The position numbers were made by a program, and so were the translations under genes. Of a stretch of DNA of 64,000 bases, positions 15,001-25,500 are shown piece by piece (the first letter of the stretch is position 1; every line of letters starts with the position of its first letter). The notes under the pieces are model-generated. The model was not told where the DNA came from, searched no databases, and worked only from the letters and a program-made list of their open reading frames with translations. The stretch spans positions 18,936,260-19,000,259 of the forward strand of contig NC_136005.1 in the NCBI RefSeq assembly GCF_048128805.1, written 5' to 3'. The stretch comes from Centroberyx gerrardi. Its lineage: Eukaryota > Chordata > Actinopteri > Beryciformes > Berycidae.

Positions 15001-16372
15001 TGACTGGCTTTCTTGATCTCATCCCCAAACAAAACTGAACAGTCTTTACCATCTACAGTATTACATACTCCAACTCCCTTGAGATCTGCACTAACTTCTA
15101 ACATTGTAAACAGTATTTGCCAATCTAGTCTTAGTTACTAAGGGACATGCACAGCAAGGTTGGGAAATGGCAAACAGATTTTTAACAGAAGATAGTAGGG
15201 TTAGATAGTTAGATAGTAAATGGGAAAGCAAGTCATCATAGTACACAGATTACACATGTTGAAAATAACATGATTATGATATGTTATGGAGACACTTTTT
15301 TTCTATGCATTATTGTTCAGATCAAGAATGAGGGGATGAGGATGTCTATCTACAGTTGGCAAGGAAAATAGAATTATCTAGATGAAATCACCTGCATCCT
15401 GTTTGGTGTGCTATACCATCTTTGGTGACATAATGATCTTTTTATTTCGTCACAGAGCAAACATTTTATTACAATGGCACAGGCTCCAACGAGTATTCCA
15501 TAACTTGACCTCGACCTGAGAGCGTGTTGCTGTCCTGTGTCTCTCCTACCGTGTCTGTGAGATTGGCCTGTTTGGCCAGCAGCTGGTCACGGTCCATCTG
15601 GCTCTGAGACAGCTGCTCCCTCAGGGCCCTGTTCTCCTCCAGCACACTGACCGCAGAGCTCTCGCCTGGGATTAGGAAACAGATCACACATAGAGATGGG
15701 CTATCAACTACTAAGGTCAAGGGTAATCGATAATACTGAATGTGTTTAATGATAAAAGGCTTTGGTCTGTGAGTTTGGACTATAGGTCTCTTCCCCACCA
15801 GCGGGCTGCTCTGCCAGGTTGCGGGTGATAATCTGGCGGATGCGGGTGGAGACGGGTGTAGGTGTGGCATCGGGGTCCAGTCCATCTCCTCGCAGGGTCA
15901 GGGTCTTCTCTGCTGTGCTGCCCTCAGGGTGGAGCAGAGATTCCTCCAACTTCTACAAGCACACCGTGCCACCCAGCCATCAGTTAGCTACAACTACACA
16001 GACAAGGACTAACTCCAACTCATTACAGTTAGGCTATTGTTATATGAAGAGAACATGCAACAGGGCCCTAAGTTATCCATTAATTTATTCACTTGTCATT
16101 ATTATTAAATCACTCTACACTACACTATTTTGCTTTTAAGTCAATATCAAGGTTAGCCTGAGCGCCTATTAAGAGGTGGTAGGCTATGTGATATGTGTTT
16201 CTAGTAATGCTAGTTCCAGGTACATCTCAAACAAGCTAAGGTCACGTTTTCAGATTTTCCTTTCAGTCAAAACATGAACAGTAAGCTAGGACAGGGAGCA
16301 ACATGTTGTACCAACCTGAATCACAGCCTCCAGTCCAGGTGAATGTGCACCTTGGTCCCCCTGGGAACTCAT
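1..16372 (-). CDS. crocc2: Rootletin-like coiled-coil protein (ciliary rootlet coiled-coil 2), N-terminal part, 16 coding exons
   Basis: Coding exons in transcript order: 16316-16372, 15799-15952, 15550-15665, 7102-7245, 6927-7010, 5945-6048, 4628-4772, 4067-4173, 3294-3500, 2582-2678, 2308-2397, 2058-2195, 1681-1880, 829-1011, 237-381 and 1-139. The last one runs to the window edge. All junctions keep one frame and give about 703 residues. The start is the ATG at 16370-16372 (MSSQGDQGAHSPGLEAVIQ). Diagnostic stretches are SYRRKLQ-like RAYRRKLQAYQEGQQRQAQL, shared with rootletin, and LQGRWDAEKV and RQLHVACMNLEARV, which fit CROCC2 better than CROCC. The composition is heptad-rich, Glu/Gln/Lys/Arg coiled coil throughout, with no membrane segment. 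Rootletins polymerise into the rootlet under basal bodies; CROCC2 itself is little studied. The C-terminal half lies outside the window. About 20 rootletin residues have no counterpart between exons 3 and 4, so a small exon in the 8.3-kb intron may be missed. Promoter X-box motifs lie about 285 bp upstream of the ATG. Confidence 0.9.
1021..1143. repeat. Polypurine (GAAA/GGAA)n tract
   Basis: About 120 bp almost purely A/G on the plus strand, directly upstream (on the minus strand) of crocc2 exon 829-1011. It supplies an extremely long pyrimidine tract for that acceptor and could form triplex DNA. Confidence 0.9.
1161..1640. mobile_element. Three related (ATC)n-tailed repeat ends in crocc2 intron
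   Basis: (ATC)n followed by CACTTAAATTGTATATCG-TTTTTCC occurs at 1184-1250. A similar unit occurs at 1390-1450 (CACTTGAATTGTAGCTCA-TTTTTCC). The same unit is inverted at 1310-1365 (GGAAAAGTGCTATACAATG then GTGATGATGATGAT). The sequence to about 1640 (AAAAGTCCCGAGGCCCTAAT) looks like fish L2-type LINE 3' sequence. Confidence 0.5.
6541..6613 (+). mobile_element. Retrotransposon 3' end with (TGAATCT)n-like tail
   Basis: The sequence CACCGAAACAAATTCC then TATGGCAATAAATTATTG and TTGAATCTTGAATCTTGA matches the form of a fish non-LTR retrotransposon 3' end (GGCAATAAA followed by a short tandem tail). It lies in the crocc2 intron between exons 5 and 6. Confidence 0.5.
8522..8545. repeat. (GT)n microsatellite
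   Basis: Short GT run in crocc2 intron 3. Confidence 0.9.
13268..13498 (+). mobile_element. Degenerate tRNA-type SINE remnant
   Basis: A tRNA-like start (GTTAGCCTGTTAGTAGG, then AAGGTTGATGGTCTGAAC) is followed by a body resembling fish SINE cores (CACTGCACGACCCTGA, CTGCAGGGAGAAATTCC). The tail GTGACTGGGATAAATGCTAA is a diverged form of the common TTTGGATAAA-AGCGTCTGCTAA ending. It lies in crocc2 intron 3. Confidence 0.6.
14486..14500 (+). promoter_or_regulatory. CTCF-like motif in crocc2 intron 3
   Basis: CCACTAGGTGGAGGG is close to the CTCF core and opposite in orientation to the espnl and kif1a intron sites. Confidence 0.35.
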
Positions 16373-16622
16373 TGCAAAATGTCGCCCAGCTTTAACAATA
16401 TAACGCTAGTAAAAGTTGCACTTTTGATAGCTTCGTTTCATGAGACGAAAAGCAGCCAAATGCCAGAAATTGAGTCAAACCAATGCAAAGCAAGCATGTC
16501 ACAAAAACGTTGTCATTGGAAGTAAAGGAAAATAGCTGAAGCGCATTGTCAATTTGTGCTTCACCTGTTATACAAAAAGGGTTGCAGAAAGTTTTTTGCT
16601 AAGAACAAACTTTAGTGATTGC

Positions 16623-16730
16623 AGGCAACATGGCTCCAGTCAAATCCCAGCCGAGGTTGCCAGGGCAACCACGCGCTTCCGGGCTGTTGCCATAGAAATA
16701 GAATGCTGGCTTGGACGTTTCCATAGTAGG
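16623..16730. promoter_or_regulatory. RFX X-box cluster, probable crocc2 promoter
   Basis: A perfect inverted repeat GTTGCCAGGGCAAC lies at 16656-16669. A second X-box-like site, GTTGCCATAGAAAT, is at 16686-16699, a weaker GTTTCCATAGTAGG at 16717-16730, and a half site GGCAAC near 16624. These match the RFX consensus (GTTNCC, 0-3 bases, GGNAAC). They lie about 285 bp upstream of the crocc2 ATG, where ciliary genes in animals commonly carry X-boxes. The transcription start itself is not visible. Confidence 0.72.
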
Positions 16731-16864
16731 AGAGACGCACGAGTGAGACTGCTGGCTTCCAGCAGGTTAATGATCAAAAACATCGAGGCAACAGACAAGC
16801 CAACAGTGATTTATTGACAAGGAAATTACAAATATATCTGGCTGACTAAATTTAAGAAATGCAT

Positions 16865-16870
16865 TTTATT
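16865..16870 (-). terminator. Candidate klhl30 poly(A) signal AATAAA
   Basis: AATAAA reads on the minus strand 369 bp downstream of the klhl30 stop codon. A second copy lies near 16810. This is the first canonical signal at a plausible distance; cleavage is unverified. Confidence 0.5.
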
Positions 16871-17238
16871 TGTAATTCGAAAATTTACAGATCAGAGTCC
16901 CATAGTACATGACATTTATGAATCATGTCAACAATCAAAACAACAAAATATTTTCTACAAAGATTTAATGATTCAACAAGCAGAATCAAAACAGAGGTAA
17001 TGCAGATCTCAAATTAAACACATGACACAAAGTATATATAAACACGGTGTGAGCAGCCAAAAAGGGCCCTAAAAACAACCAAGGATACCTGAGGATCAAG
17101 TAGCACACTATTCTAGGGTACAGTGGGATCCCTTCAATCTTGTGATAAGCATTCCATTTGCAATGTGACTGAGACAAATGACAGAGAGAGGTCTGTGAGC
17201 ACTGTGACCCTGAGTTTAGTCTGTCAGGACCTGTTCCA

Positions 17239-20200
17239 TTATGTTGAATCTATGGGGAAAGGCTCCGGCCACTGGGATGGGTCTAGGAAGATGGTACAGG
17301 TTCCACTGTAGAACCAAAGTCTTGGCAGGAAGCACTCCACAGTCCAGGTGTTGGATGCTCGGTTGTACACTTCCACCTCCACCCCGTAGTCCCCCTCCAT
17401 GCCCTTCCAATGGCCTCCTGTGACAAACAGCTGCCCATCCAGCACTACCAGGCCTCCGTTCTCATGGAGCATGTGGAGAAACTGGACCTGAAGAGAGGGA
17501 AGAGTCAAGATAATAGGACAGACTAGGACTATGCTGTGTACCCATTAAATTAGCATCCTCACAGCTGAAATACTGTTCAGATGCCTTGTTATGCAAGTTG
17601 CCATATTTTAAGCTTTATCTCAAAGGAAGACTTCAAGAATCTGATGGCGCTGACTTATATTCATATACAAGCTCATATAGCACACAAATGCAGATTTACC
17701 AAATATTCATGTTAAATTACAATAAATAAATGACAATAAATGACAGTCTGTACTAGTCCATGCTCATCTTTTGAACAAAAATACAAATTTTGTGAGCGTA
17801 TGTATTGATTTTAGTCAGCAGTCACTGGCAAGGATTCCTAAGCTCACCTTTTGCCACATGTTCGCTTCTGGATCATAAGAGTAGACTTTTTTAGTGTTGT
17901 CAGCAATCAGATAAATAACTCCTTCCACAGAGACAGTGCGAGGAGAGGATAAGTACTTAGGGATGAAGGGTGAACAAATAATACTCCAGCCATCTGTAAG
18001 ATAAAAAAAGATAGCTAAATGTAAACCCATAAATGTAATAACATAATAATAATTTATATGTTTGGGTTCAGTAAACTAGTAAAAGGCATGGGTATGGAAA
18101 AAAAGAGACAATGGTACTTGAAGTAATACCTTTATGATGATTCAATACAATGAGTTTAGCATATGGTCGCTGTCGGATGAAACCTCGTAACTCCAATTTT
18201 GGTGATTTTCATGTTTTAATTTCAATTTGAAGGGTCACATGGTCCTACAACCCTTGGGCTGATAAAACTCTTTCAAAACCAATTAGATAAACTAAAAAAT
18301 GCATGGCCATCGAGCTAAAAACAAGACTGTATTCCTCAGAGATACAAGGTTTTCACCCGACAGCAGTGATATGGTGCTTCAATCATCCCTACCTATGACA
18401 GGGTTGTAGCATTGCATGGTCAAAGCGTTGTACTTCACTGCACATGAGCCGATCACATAGAGCTTCCCGTGACATGCGCTGGCAGTGAAGTTGGTCACAT
18501 ATTTCAGGGCGGGGCATGTGATGGCCCAGGTGTTGTTGTAAGGGTCATAGTGTTCAACCTCAACATAGTTCAGTGTTGTACCTGGAGGAGAAAAATGTAA
18601 TGCGGAGTGAGTGTTGAGACAGGACCAAGTTCTCATAAAAATCAAATACTTATCATCACATAATGTATATCCAATGGAAGCAGCAGCAGGAACACAGTTG
18701 TCCAAATTGCTGTCCTACTCTCAGAAGCTGGTCATATTTGAAGCTATTCATCCACAATGGAAAACACCAACCAAACTCTTAAACAACATCTTAACTTAGA
18801 AGACCACAGCCAGGCCATCGAAGGGCAGATGAGTCTGTAGAGTTCATCACAGTTTTCCATTCCGCTGCAGGTTTAAGGCACCACAGGCAGGACTGTATTT
18901 ATTTTCTTACCTCCGATGACGTAAATCTCTCCGTTCAGCGTTGCTGATGTGTGGTTAGTCCGAGGCCGGAGCATGGGTGCCACAGTAACCCACCTCCCCT
19001 CTCGAGTGATGTACTTCCAGGTCTCTGTGGTTGACCAGGTGTTGGTATTTGAACCTCGCGAGCCTCCTGTCAGATAGACAAGAGCACTTTGTCAACAGTC
19101 TGAGAATACATTACATTCCACACAAGAGAAACTACAGTGTAGTCAACTCAAAACCATTTTTCATTCCTCTTTTCCCTTTGCCAGTATTTCCACATAAAGT
19201 TCCTGTGTTTTGATGGGTTACACACACTTGACCAACCTGTGACATAGACATCATTGTTCAGAGAGACCATGGAGTAACCCCACTTGTTAGGGTTAGGAAA
19301 ATTAGGGAGCTGATGCCACTGTTCTATGGAGAAAAAAAAAAGGGCAGTTACAACATCATCCAGTAAGAGAGGGAACCTAGACAAAAACAGTAAAGGGAAA
19401 AACAGATGAAAAGACCATTTTCACAGATACAGTATGTAGATGACAAAACTATATGAGTGAAACCGGGCAAAGCCCCACAGATGTCCTCAAGACCTGAATC
19501 AGTGACATCAGCGTTAGGTGGCCAACAATTTTTGCAATTGCTCACTGGCCCAAAAAAGTCAAAAATGTAAATTTTCTGATGTGTTGTCATGCCTCAAGAT
19601 ACAGCCAGAAGAGTGAGATGTGACTCCAATCTTTCACTTGACATCCATATCAAAAACAATGACAAGGGTGTCCTTTTCTAACTGCAAAATGAAGAGATAA
19701 AAATTATTATTAAAGGAGGTTCCTGTTATAAGAGAAACTGAAAAGATGATCCAATTCTGTCACATCAAGGTTCTGTCTGTGCCAACACTTCCTTTAACAA
19801 CCTACAACTCCTCTATAACCCTTCCCAACCTGTCAAGGAATCCAAAATCAGCCCCAATTTTTAAGGAAGGAAAGACAACCCATCTCTACAGCCTAGTCCA
19901 CTACAAACCGTGTATGCCCATCCTTTGAATTTTAATTTTACAAATTATTGTTGTTCATGTGTTTTTCTCTTTTGTATTTCTCTGTTTCATCATTCACATT
20001 TACTCTGCTCTTCTCTTCCCTTTTAAAAAAAAAAGTATGCTGTAAAATGTGCTGAGACCTCATTATAGTCATTTGAAGTGAAACAAACTTGAAACTTGAG
20101 TATAAGCAAGAAATGAATGTACGGGTCTTTGTGTTGTAGAAGGCGCAGTTCCTGGGCAGCAGTCTTGGGTCTCTGTCCCCATCTTCATCTTCATCATCCG

Positions 20201-21186
20201 AGTCATCCAGTGAGCGGCCTCCCATTACAAACAGCACCTCCTGCAGGTTTGGTTGTGGACTCTGAGAGTTGACTCGGTCCATATATCCTGGCGCCAAATC
20301 CATCTTCTAGAAAAGAAAATGTCATGTGATTGTGAACGGAAAACTACTCAGATTGAGCAAACAATGATAAGAAAGCAAAGTACCAGGCGGGCTAAAGTGT
20401 GAACTCACTAACCTCTCTGTGAACATTTTCCACAGCCTCCCTGCAGCTGGGAGAGGCCTGGACCAGGCTGTCCTTCAGCAGGTTGTCAGCCAGGTAGTCT
20501 GGGTTGAGCAGGGAGAGGCGGGTCAGGGTCAGGAGCTCGGGGAGGTGGCAGAGCCGAGACTCCTTATGGTGCCTGACCCAGGTCAGGACGGCCTGCACAC
20601 GGGTGCACTCTGACCGTGTTTGTAGTCCTTCGTTGGACAGACAGGCAACCAGCCTGTCTTTTCCCAGCAGCAGGAACTCTTCACCCTGCTGCACAGCCTC
20701 AAAGTTCTCCAAGAGGAAGGCCCAGGCCTTGGCTACCACCTCTGGACAGCCATGAATCTCCACGAACTCCAGAATTCCCAGGCAGTTGGTCGCATCAATC
20801 TGGTGCTGGAGGTATCGGCTACACACAGCTCGCACTGTCTGGAACTGCAGCTGACTGGAGGTGCAGATCAGTCCTTCCACATTGCCCTGGTTGATTGTCA
20901 GTTTTCCTGTGTAGGCAAAGTCCAGCAAGGTGCTGAGGATATCTGGGTCCACATCCTGAAGCTCTACACGGGCAGCTATACTCTCCACAAAGTCCCCTGA
21001 AAACATGGAGCGGAAGTACATACTGCAGAGGGCCAGCACACCACGGTGACAGGGGAAGTCCCGTCCCCCCGCACTCAAAGTCACGTCCACCAGTTTGGGG
21101 TGAGAGCAGAGGGAGCGCAGGCCCTCCAGGATGCTCTGGGGATGGGAGGACAGACAAAAGTCCAGGTCGTCCACATTGCGCACCAT
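17239..21186 (-). CDS. klhl30: Kelch-like protein 30 (BTB-BACK-Kelch), complete
   Basis: Seven coding exons: 20413-21186, 20123-20306, 19237-19323, 18911-19066, 18393-18581, 17848-17993 and 17239-17487. The total of 1785 nt gives 594 residues, close to human KLHL30. The start is the ATG at 21184-21186 in an ideal ACCATGG context, giving [10 protein letters not shown] as in the human protein. The upstream in-frame GTG is not needed. Exon 1 carries the BTB domain (about residues 25-130, with [18 protein letters not shown]) and most of the BACK domain ([12 protein letters not shown]). The remaining exons encode Kelch blades, for example [37 protein letters not shown] and [20 protein letters not shown]-Kelch proteins are usually substrate adaptors of Cul3 ubiquitin ligases; that role is inferred from the family, and the substrate is not readable here. 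An acidic run ([11 protein letters not shown]) precedes the first blade. Downstream crocc2 starts less than 900 bp away on the same strand. Confidence 0.96.
18168..18368. mobile_element. Short MITE with terminal inverted repeats in klhl30 intron
   Basis: The left end contains GCTGTCGGATGAAACC. The right end read in reverse has GCTGTCGGGTGAAAACC, giving imperfect inverted repeats of about 25 bp around a roughly 200-bp AT-rich core. A direct repeat ATATGGT flanks both sides (18161-18167, 18369-18375). No coding capacity. The superfamily is uncertain: hAT-like if the duplication is really 8 bp with one mismatch. Confidence 0.7.
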
Positions 21187-22575
21187 GGTCACCTCTAGTT
21201 CAGAACTTTAGCCAAGTCTTCTTTCAACAGGGATGGTCAACAACTGAGTTCAGTGTTTACCTACAAGTGTAGAAAAAAAATATTCTCAAAGCTGAGCAAA
21301 ATTATATTAATCATTCACATAAAGCATTAGCAACGACTTGACCAAGTTCAAAACAATTTAGGATGCTTCTTTGACAAATGGATGTCGTATTTGCATTTTT
21401 GATGTAATTGGATCATACAGTACAACTACAACTTACTAAATAGGTGGTTTCCAGGGCCAGTTTGTCAAGACATGTTTTGTGTTGCATTTACAATGATAAA
21501 AAATGTTGCCCAACTTGCAGTAATATTAGACTTCAAATAGAAAACCTATGAGAGTTTAAGAGAAAATTTGTTTGTCTTCTTAAGAACAGAACATAATTTC
21601 TCCTCAGTGACCTAATGTATCTAATTCAGTCCGCCCTAATTTAACATGAAAACATAAACATAACAAGTGTAACTTGTTTAAAGTGTGGTATCATTGTATT
21701 ATCACGAGAACAACAAAGCAGCTTTGGCTTTCTGTGACTATAATCTCCTCTGAAGCCTACAATAAATTACATTTCCTGTCATCAAAACACTGTGAAATTA
21801 TAGAAAGAAATGACTCACCAAAGAATCAAAGAATCGAAACGATTGCTCATATTTCCAGTAAAAAAGGTGCATGTGGCTGAGGAGCTGGTTAGATCAACAT
21901 GGAGAGGGCAGTATGGCGAAAGCTTTTGCCAAGTCATTGGGACAGACTGCCTGTCGTTCACTCAGTTATTTTTAGGCCCGACAGTAACGCTGTGCTAAAG
22001 TCAGATTCCAAACAACATGCATGGGACCCACACCTGCTGTTAAAGGAACATACTTTGCCTTTTCTCAAGGAGGCTTGGAAGCTGGCAAATCATATAAATA
22101 ATGTAGCACCATATTTTAGTGTTACAATAATTAACAGTGCTGCCATAATAAAGTGCTAGATGTCCCCATGGGGGTAAAGATGTGTGAGGCTTGCACTAAG
22201 AAAAAAAGCAGATGAAAGGAGGTGAAATGTCAATGAAATGAGTCTTTGCATTGAGGTAAATAATGAAATAAGATCTGCCTTACAAGAAATGACATTACAC
22301 AGGAATCTGTGTGATGATTTATTTTGTAATATTAGAACTGGTGCTCATCCTGCCAGACCATGGATTTTAGGGCTTGTTGGTGACATATACCATAAAAATG
22401 CTTTCTTCTCAAAGGAAAAGCTGCTTTTTATCTGCTGAGCTGCTTTCTATCTCAAAACAAAGATATTCACTCTCAGGAAAACACATTAGTAGTCTAAGCA
22501 ATCTGGCTTTTTTAATAACTTCATGTCAGTTGACTACAAATCATACAAAAAATATCAAAAAGATGACACAAGCAA
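21187..22575. other. espnl-klhl30 intergenic region
   Basis: Holds the espnl 3' UTR at the right side and the klhl30 5' flank and promoter at the left. It is AT-rich. No other gene, RNA gene or repeat was recognised. Confidence 0.6.
22318..22323 (-). terminator. Candidate espnl poly(A) signal AATAAA
   Basis: AATAAA reads on the minus strand about 250 bp past the espnl stop codon. A closer ATTAAA variant is at 22511-22516. Either could be used. Confidence 0.45.
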
Positions 22576-25500
22576 CTACACAAAATCAAAAATCTCTGCC
22601 TCTTTCTCTTTCCAAAAAGCAAAACTACGGTCAATGTATTTACAAATTTCTTCATTGCTAAAACTGGAAATGTCAGTGCCACTTTGCAGCATCCCCTCAT
22701 CAGGAGTAGGCGTCTGGACAATGACTTTAGGGACCTGTCTAACCTCTGGAAGGGTATGTTTCTCCACTTCTGGAGCGCGTTCAGACTGATTCACTGCGTT
22801 TCCAAAGAACTTAATTTTAATGTCCTCAAAGCCATCCTTCCACTCGCGGTTCCCAGCCTCAATGTCCTCGATGACGGCCTTATGAAAGTCCCTGACCGTC
22901 TCCCAGGTAAAGCACCCGATGTGGTCAAACACCTCAAAGCACAGCAGGTGCCTCATTTTGCGTTCGTCCGCAGGAAGATCCAACTCCAGGATGTGAAAGT
23001 AGCCCAGCATGAAGAGATCAAGGGTGAGGGTGTCATAGTCCACTGGCACTCCTTCCAGACGAGGCAGGAACTGCTCCGGGGAGTAGAGGGCCTTCTGCCT
23101 GTGGAGGCTGTGGACAAGGCTGCACGATTAATCAAAAGGTATTGACACTGCAATATTGACTACTGGAATGTCCAAATTGCGAGAGACTGCTGGCTAAAAT
23201 CTTTAATTTTAATCAAACTGACCAAATCCTACGTTTTGGAACCCATTTCACATGAACACATTTTAAGTTCTCAAAGGGAATTATGTACATTTATAAAAAG
23301 GTGTATGCCACGTGTATTACAATTCAAATCACAATCACAATATTCAGAAAAAAACATCTAAATGATGCAGTCCTACCTGCGTATCTGTCTGGATGGCACG
23401 CTGGAGATGATGCTCCTCCAGTTTCCTAACATCTTGTTGACCGCACTCCGCTGCTTGAAGAAATGTCCCAGAGAACTGTTCATCATCTTCTTAGACTGCC
23501 CGCTCTCCATGCTGCCCCTACGATCTGACCCAGGTTTGTCAGCCGTCTCCGGCTCACTGCCGCTTATCTTCCTCTCTGCTTTACTCTTCAGTGTCACAGT
23601 GTAGGCAGATTTCTTCCAGTGGCCTAAGAACAGCACCACTATACGCTCCTTTCTAAGGCTGGTGGTCTCTATAACATCTGTGACACTCTCATCATAGTCA
23701 ATGCCAGAGTCATTGTTTTGGTCTGTTTCTGGAGCTGGAGTCAAGCCTTTAGGCTGTTTATCTGCCTTTGCGGCCTCCACTTGCATGGGATAATCTAACA
23801 TGACAGTCTCGTCTGTATCATCTGACAGAGTGGGTGAGTTCTGACTCTCAAAATTGGACTTCAGATTCCTCACAGACACTCCAAACTGATGGATTTCGTC
23901 CTCTATCCTCTCCCTGCGTCCCCTGGTGGAGTTCTGTCTGACCGGCGTCTGGGAGAATACAGTGACCAGTTCGGTGTTGGGCATCTTGCAGTAGGGCTGG
24001 TCTGTCAGGTTGGCCATGAGCAGGGACATGCTCTTTACGATGCCCGAGATGCGGCTGCACCACACAGGCAGAGGGACTTGACTTGTGAAGTTTCTGAACT
24101 GTGTGTTGGCCGTGATGTTGACGATGGGAGCAGGCAGGATGTGTCTGAGCTCCTCGGCCAGACGAGCCAGCTCCAGCTCATAGCCTTCGCAGTTCTTCTG
24201 CATGGAGACATTCTCAATCTGCTTTTCCAGATAGATGAGGTCGTCCTCAGTCAGCAGCTCACCAAAGGGCCCCAGGATGGCATTGTGGGCCTGGGAGTAC
24301 CTCCAGCTGACCTTTGCATATCTGTTCCCATTTTCCTGTAAGAGCAGAGGTAAATAGCAGGGAGATAAATGTGCAGCATATGTGATCATTAAGGCCCATT
24401 TCAGATTTCAAATGGCATAGGCATAGGAGGAATAGTGTACTAGTCTAGTAGAACTGCGTTTATTCAAACTGTAGCAATATGAATAGACCAGTTATGTGCT
24501 ACCAAGTGTGCTCAATGATTTGATATATGCAATTAAAAACATTTTAACTTTGCTCAGAGAGATAGTCTAGAGGTTAAGTCCCCACTGGCCTAGGCTTGAA
24601 TCCTAGAGCTTTCTATCCTGTGTCTCCCCTTTACTTTCCCACCGTCTAAAATAAAGAATACTAAAGGTGAGTGGCATGTCCACACACATTTGTTAACAAA
24701 AAAGTGTGTCCAAGTGTTTTGCACATTTTGAGTTTAAGCTCAGTGATTTAATGTATTTCAATAATCCAAACTTTTTATGAATCTGTGCTACCTCTCTTCT
24801 CACAGGGTTTAGATTAGCAAGGTTTTTCTGTATGCATTATTATTAATGTAACAATGTTTAATCTTAAGAAGTAAAGTATACATCACCTTCCTCCGCTGAT
24901 CTTCCTCATCCAGCAGCCTGGCCTGCAGCTGTCTCACCATGACTTGTCTCTTCCACTCAGCGATGGGATGGCCTCTCTCATCATGGGTGGGCACCAGGTA
25001 GTCGATGTCAGACAGGTTGGCCTCCTCAGTGGGCAGCACCACCATCTTACTCTGCGGAGGACACAGGGCAATGACATTCTGTATAACAGCATAACAGGAT
25101 ATTAGATAATCAAAGCAAGCAATTACAAAGGAAAGATGTAAGAAATAGGCGAGCTCATTGTGCTTACCGCTTGTCCAGTGAAGGCTCCTGATATCCCAGA
25201 CTGTTTCAAAGATTTAATGGACTTCATGTCACCCAGAAGGTTTTTGTCAACCAGGTGTTTTGCATCAGGTAACATCATCTTATCGGCAGGGGCATCTGTC
25301 TCACTCCTAGTGGCCTTGGACTGACTGAAACCTTTAATAACTGCAATAAAAAATCATAAGCAGTGTCTGTCTCACTCTGCGTTTCAATATTTCAATAACA
25401 AACACACACAGATGCAAATTTTTCCCTTGAGCAGTGATTTAATCAGTCAATACTGTAATAGTCTTTGATTTCCTTGGTATAAGAGTGATTCAAATTAGAT

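Larger units (their letters stand above)
7246..15549 (-). other. Large crocc2 intron 3 (8.3 kb)
   Basis: No exon is convincingly recognised here. It contains a (GT)n run at 8522-8545, a degenerate tRNA-type SINE at 13268-13498, a CTCF-like site at 14486-14500, and GC-richer patches around 9,950-10,600 and 11,340-11,720 that could be regulatory. A small rootletin exon may be hidden here, because some residues are missing between exons 3 and 4. The 194-codon plus-strand open frame at 9871-10455 resembles nothing I know. Confidence 0.6.
16373..17238. other. Compact klhl30-crocc2 intergenic gap
   Basis: This gap of 866 bp contains the klhl30 3' UTR with a poly(A) signal, the RFX motif cluster and the crocc2 5' UTR. 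No additional gene is supported. Both genes are on the minus strand, so the klhl30 end and the crocc2 promoter are probably within about 150-200 bp of each other. Confidence 0.7.

Noticed and set aside
21187-21192. GTG upstream start for klhl30
   Set aside because: The next codon pair contains ATG in a perfect ACCATGG context and matches the human start MVRNVDD.
23889-24341. 150-codon plus-strand open frame
   Set aside because: Mirror image of the long espnl exon 23377-24335; it follows from the codon composition of the real gene.
24554-24610. Functional tRNA gene
   Set aside because: Has A- and B-box-like words, but the stems do not pair well and a SINE body and tail follow.
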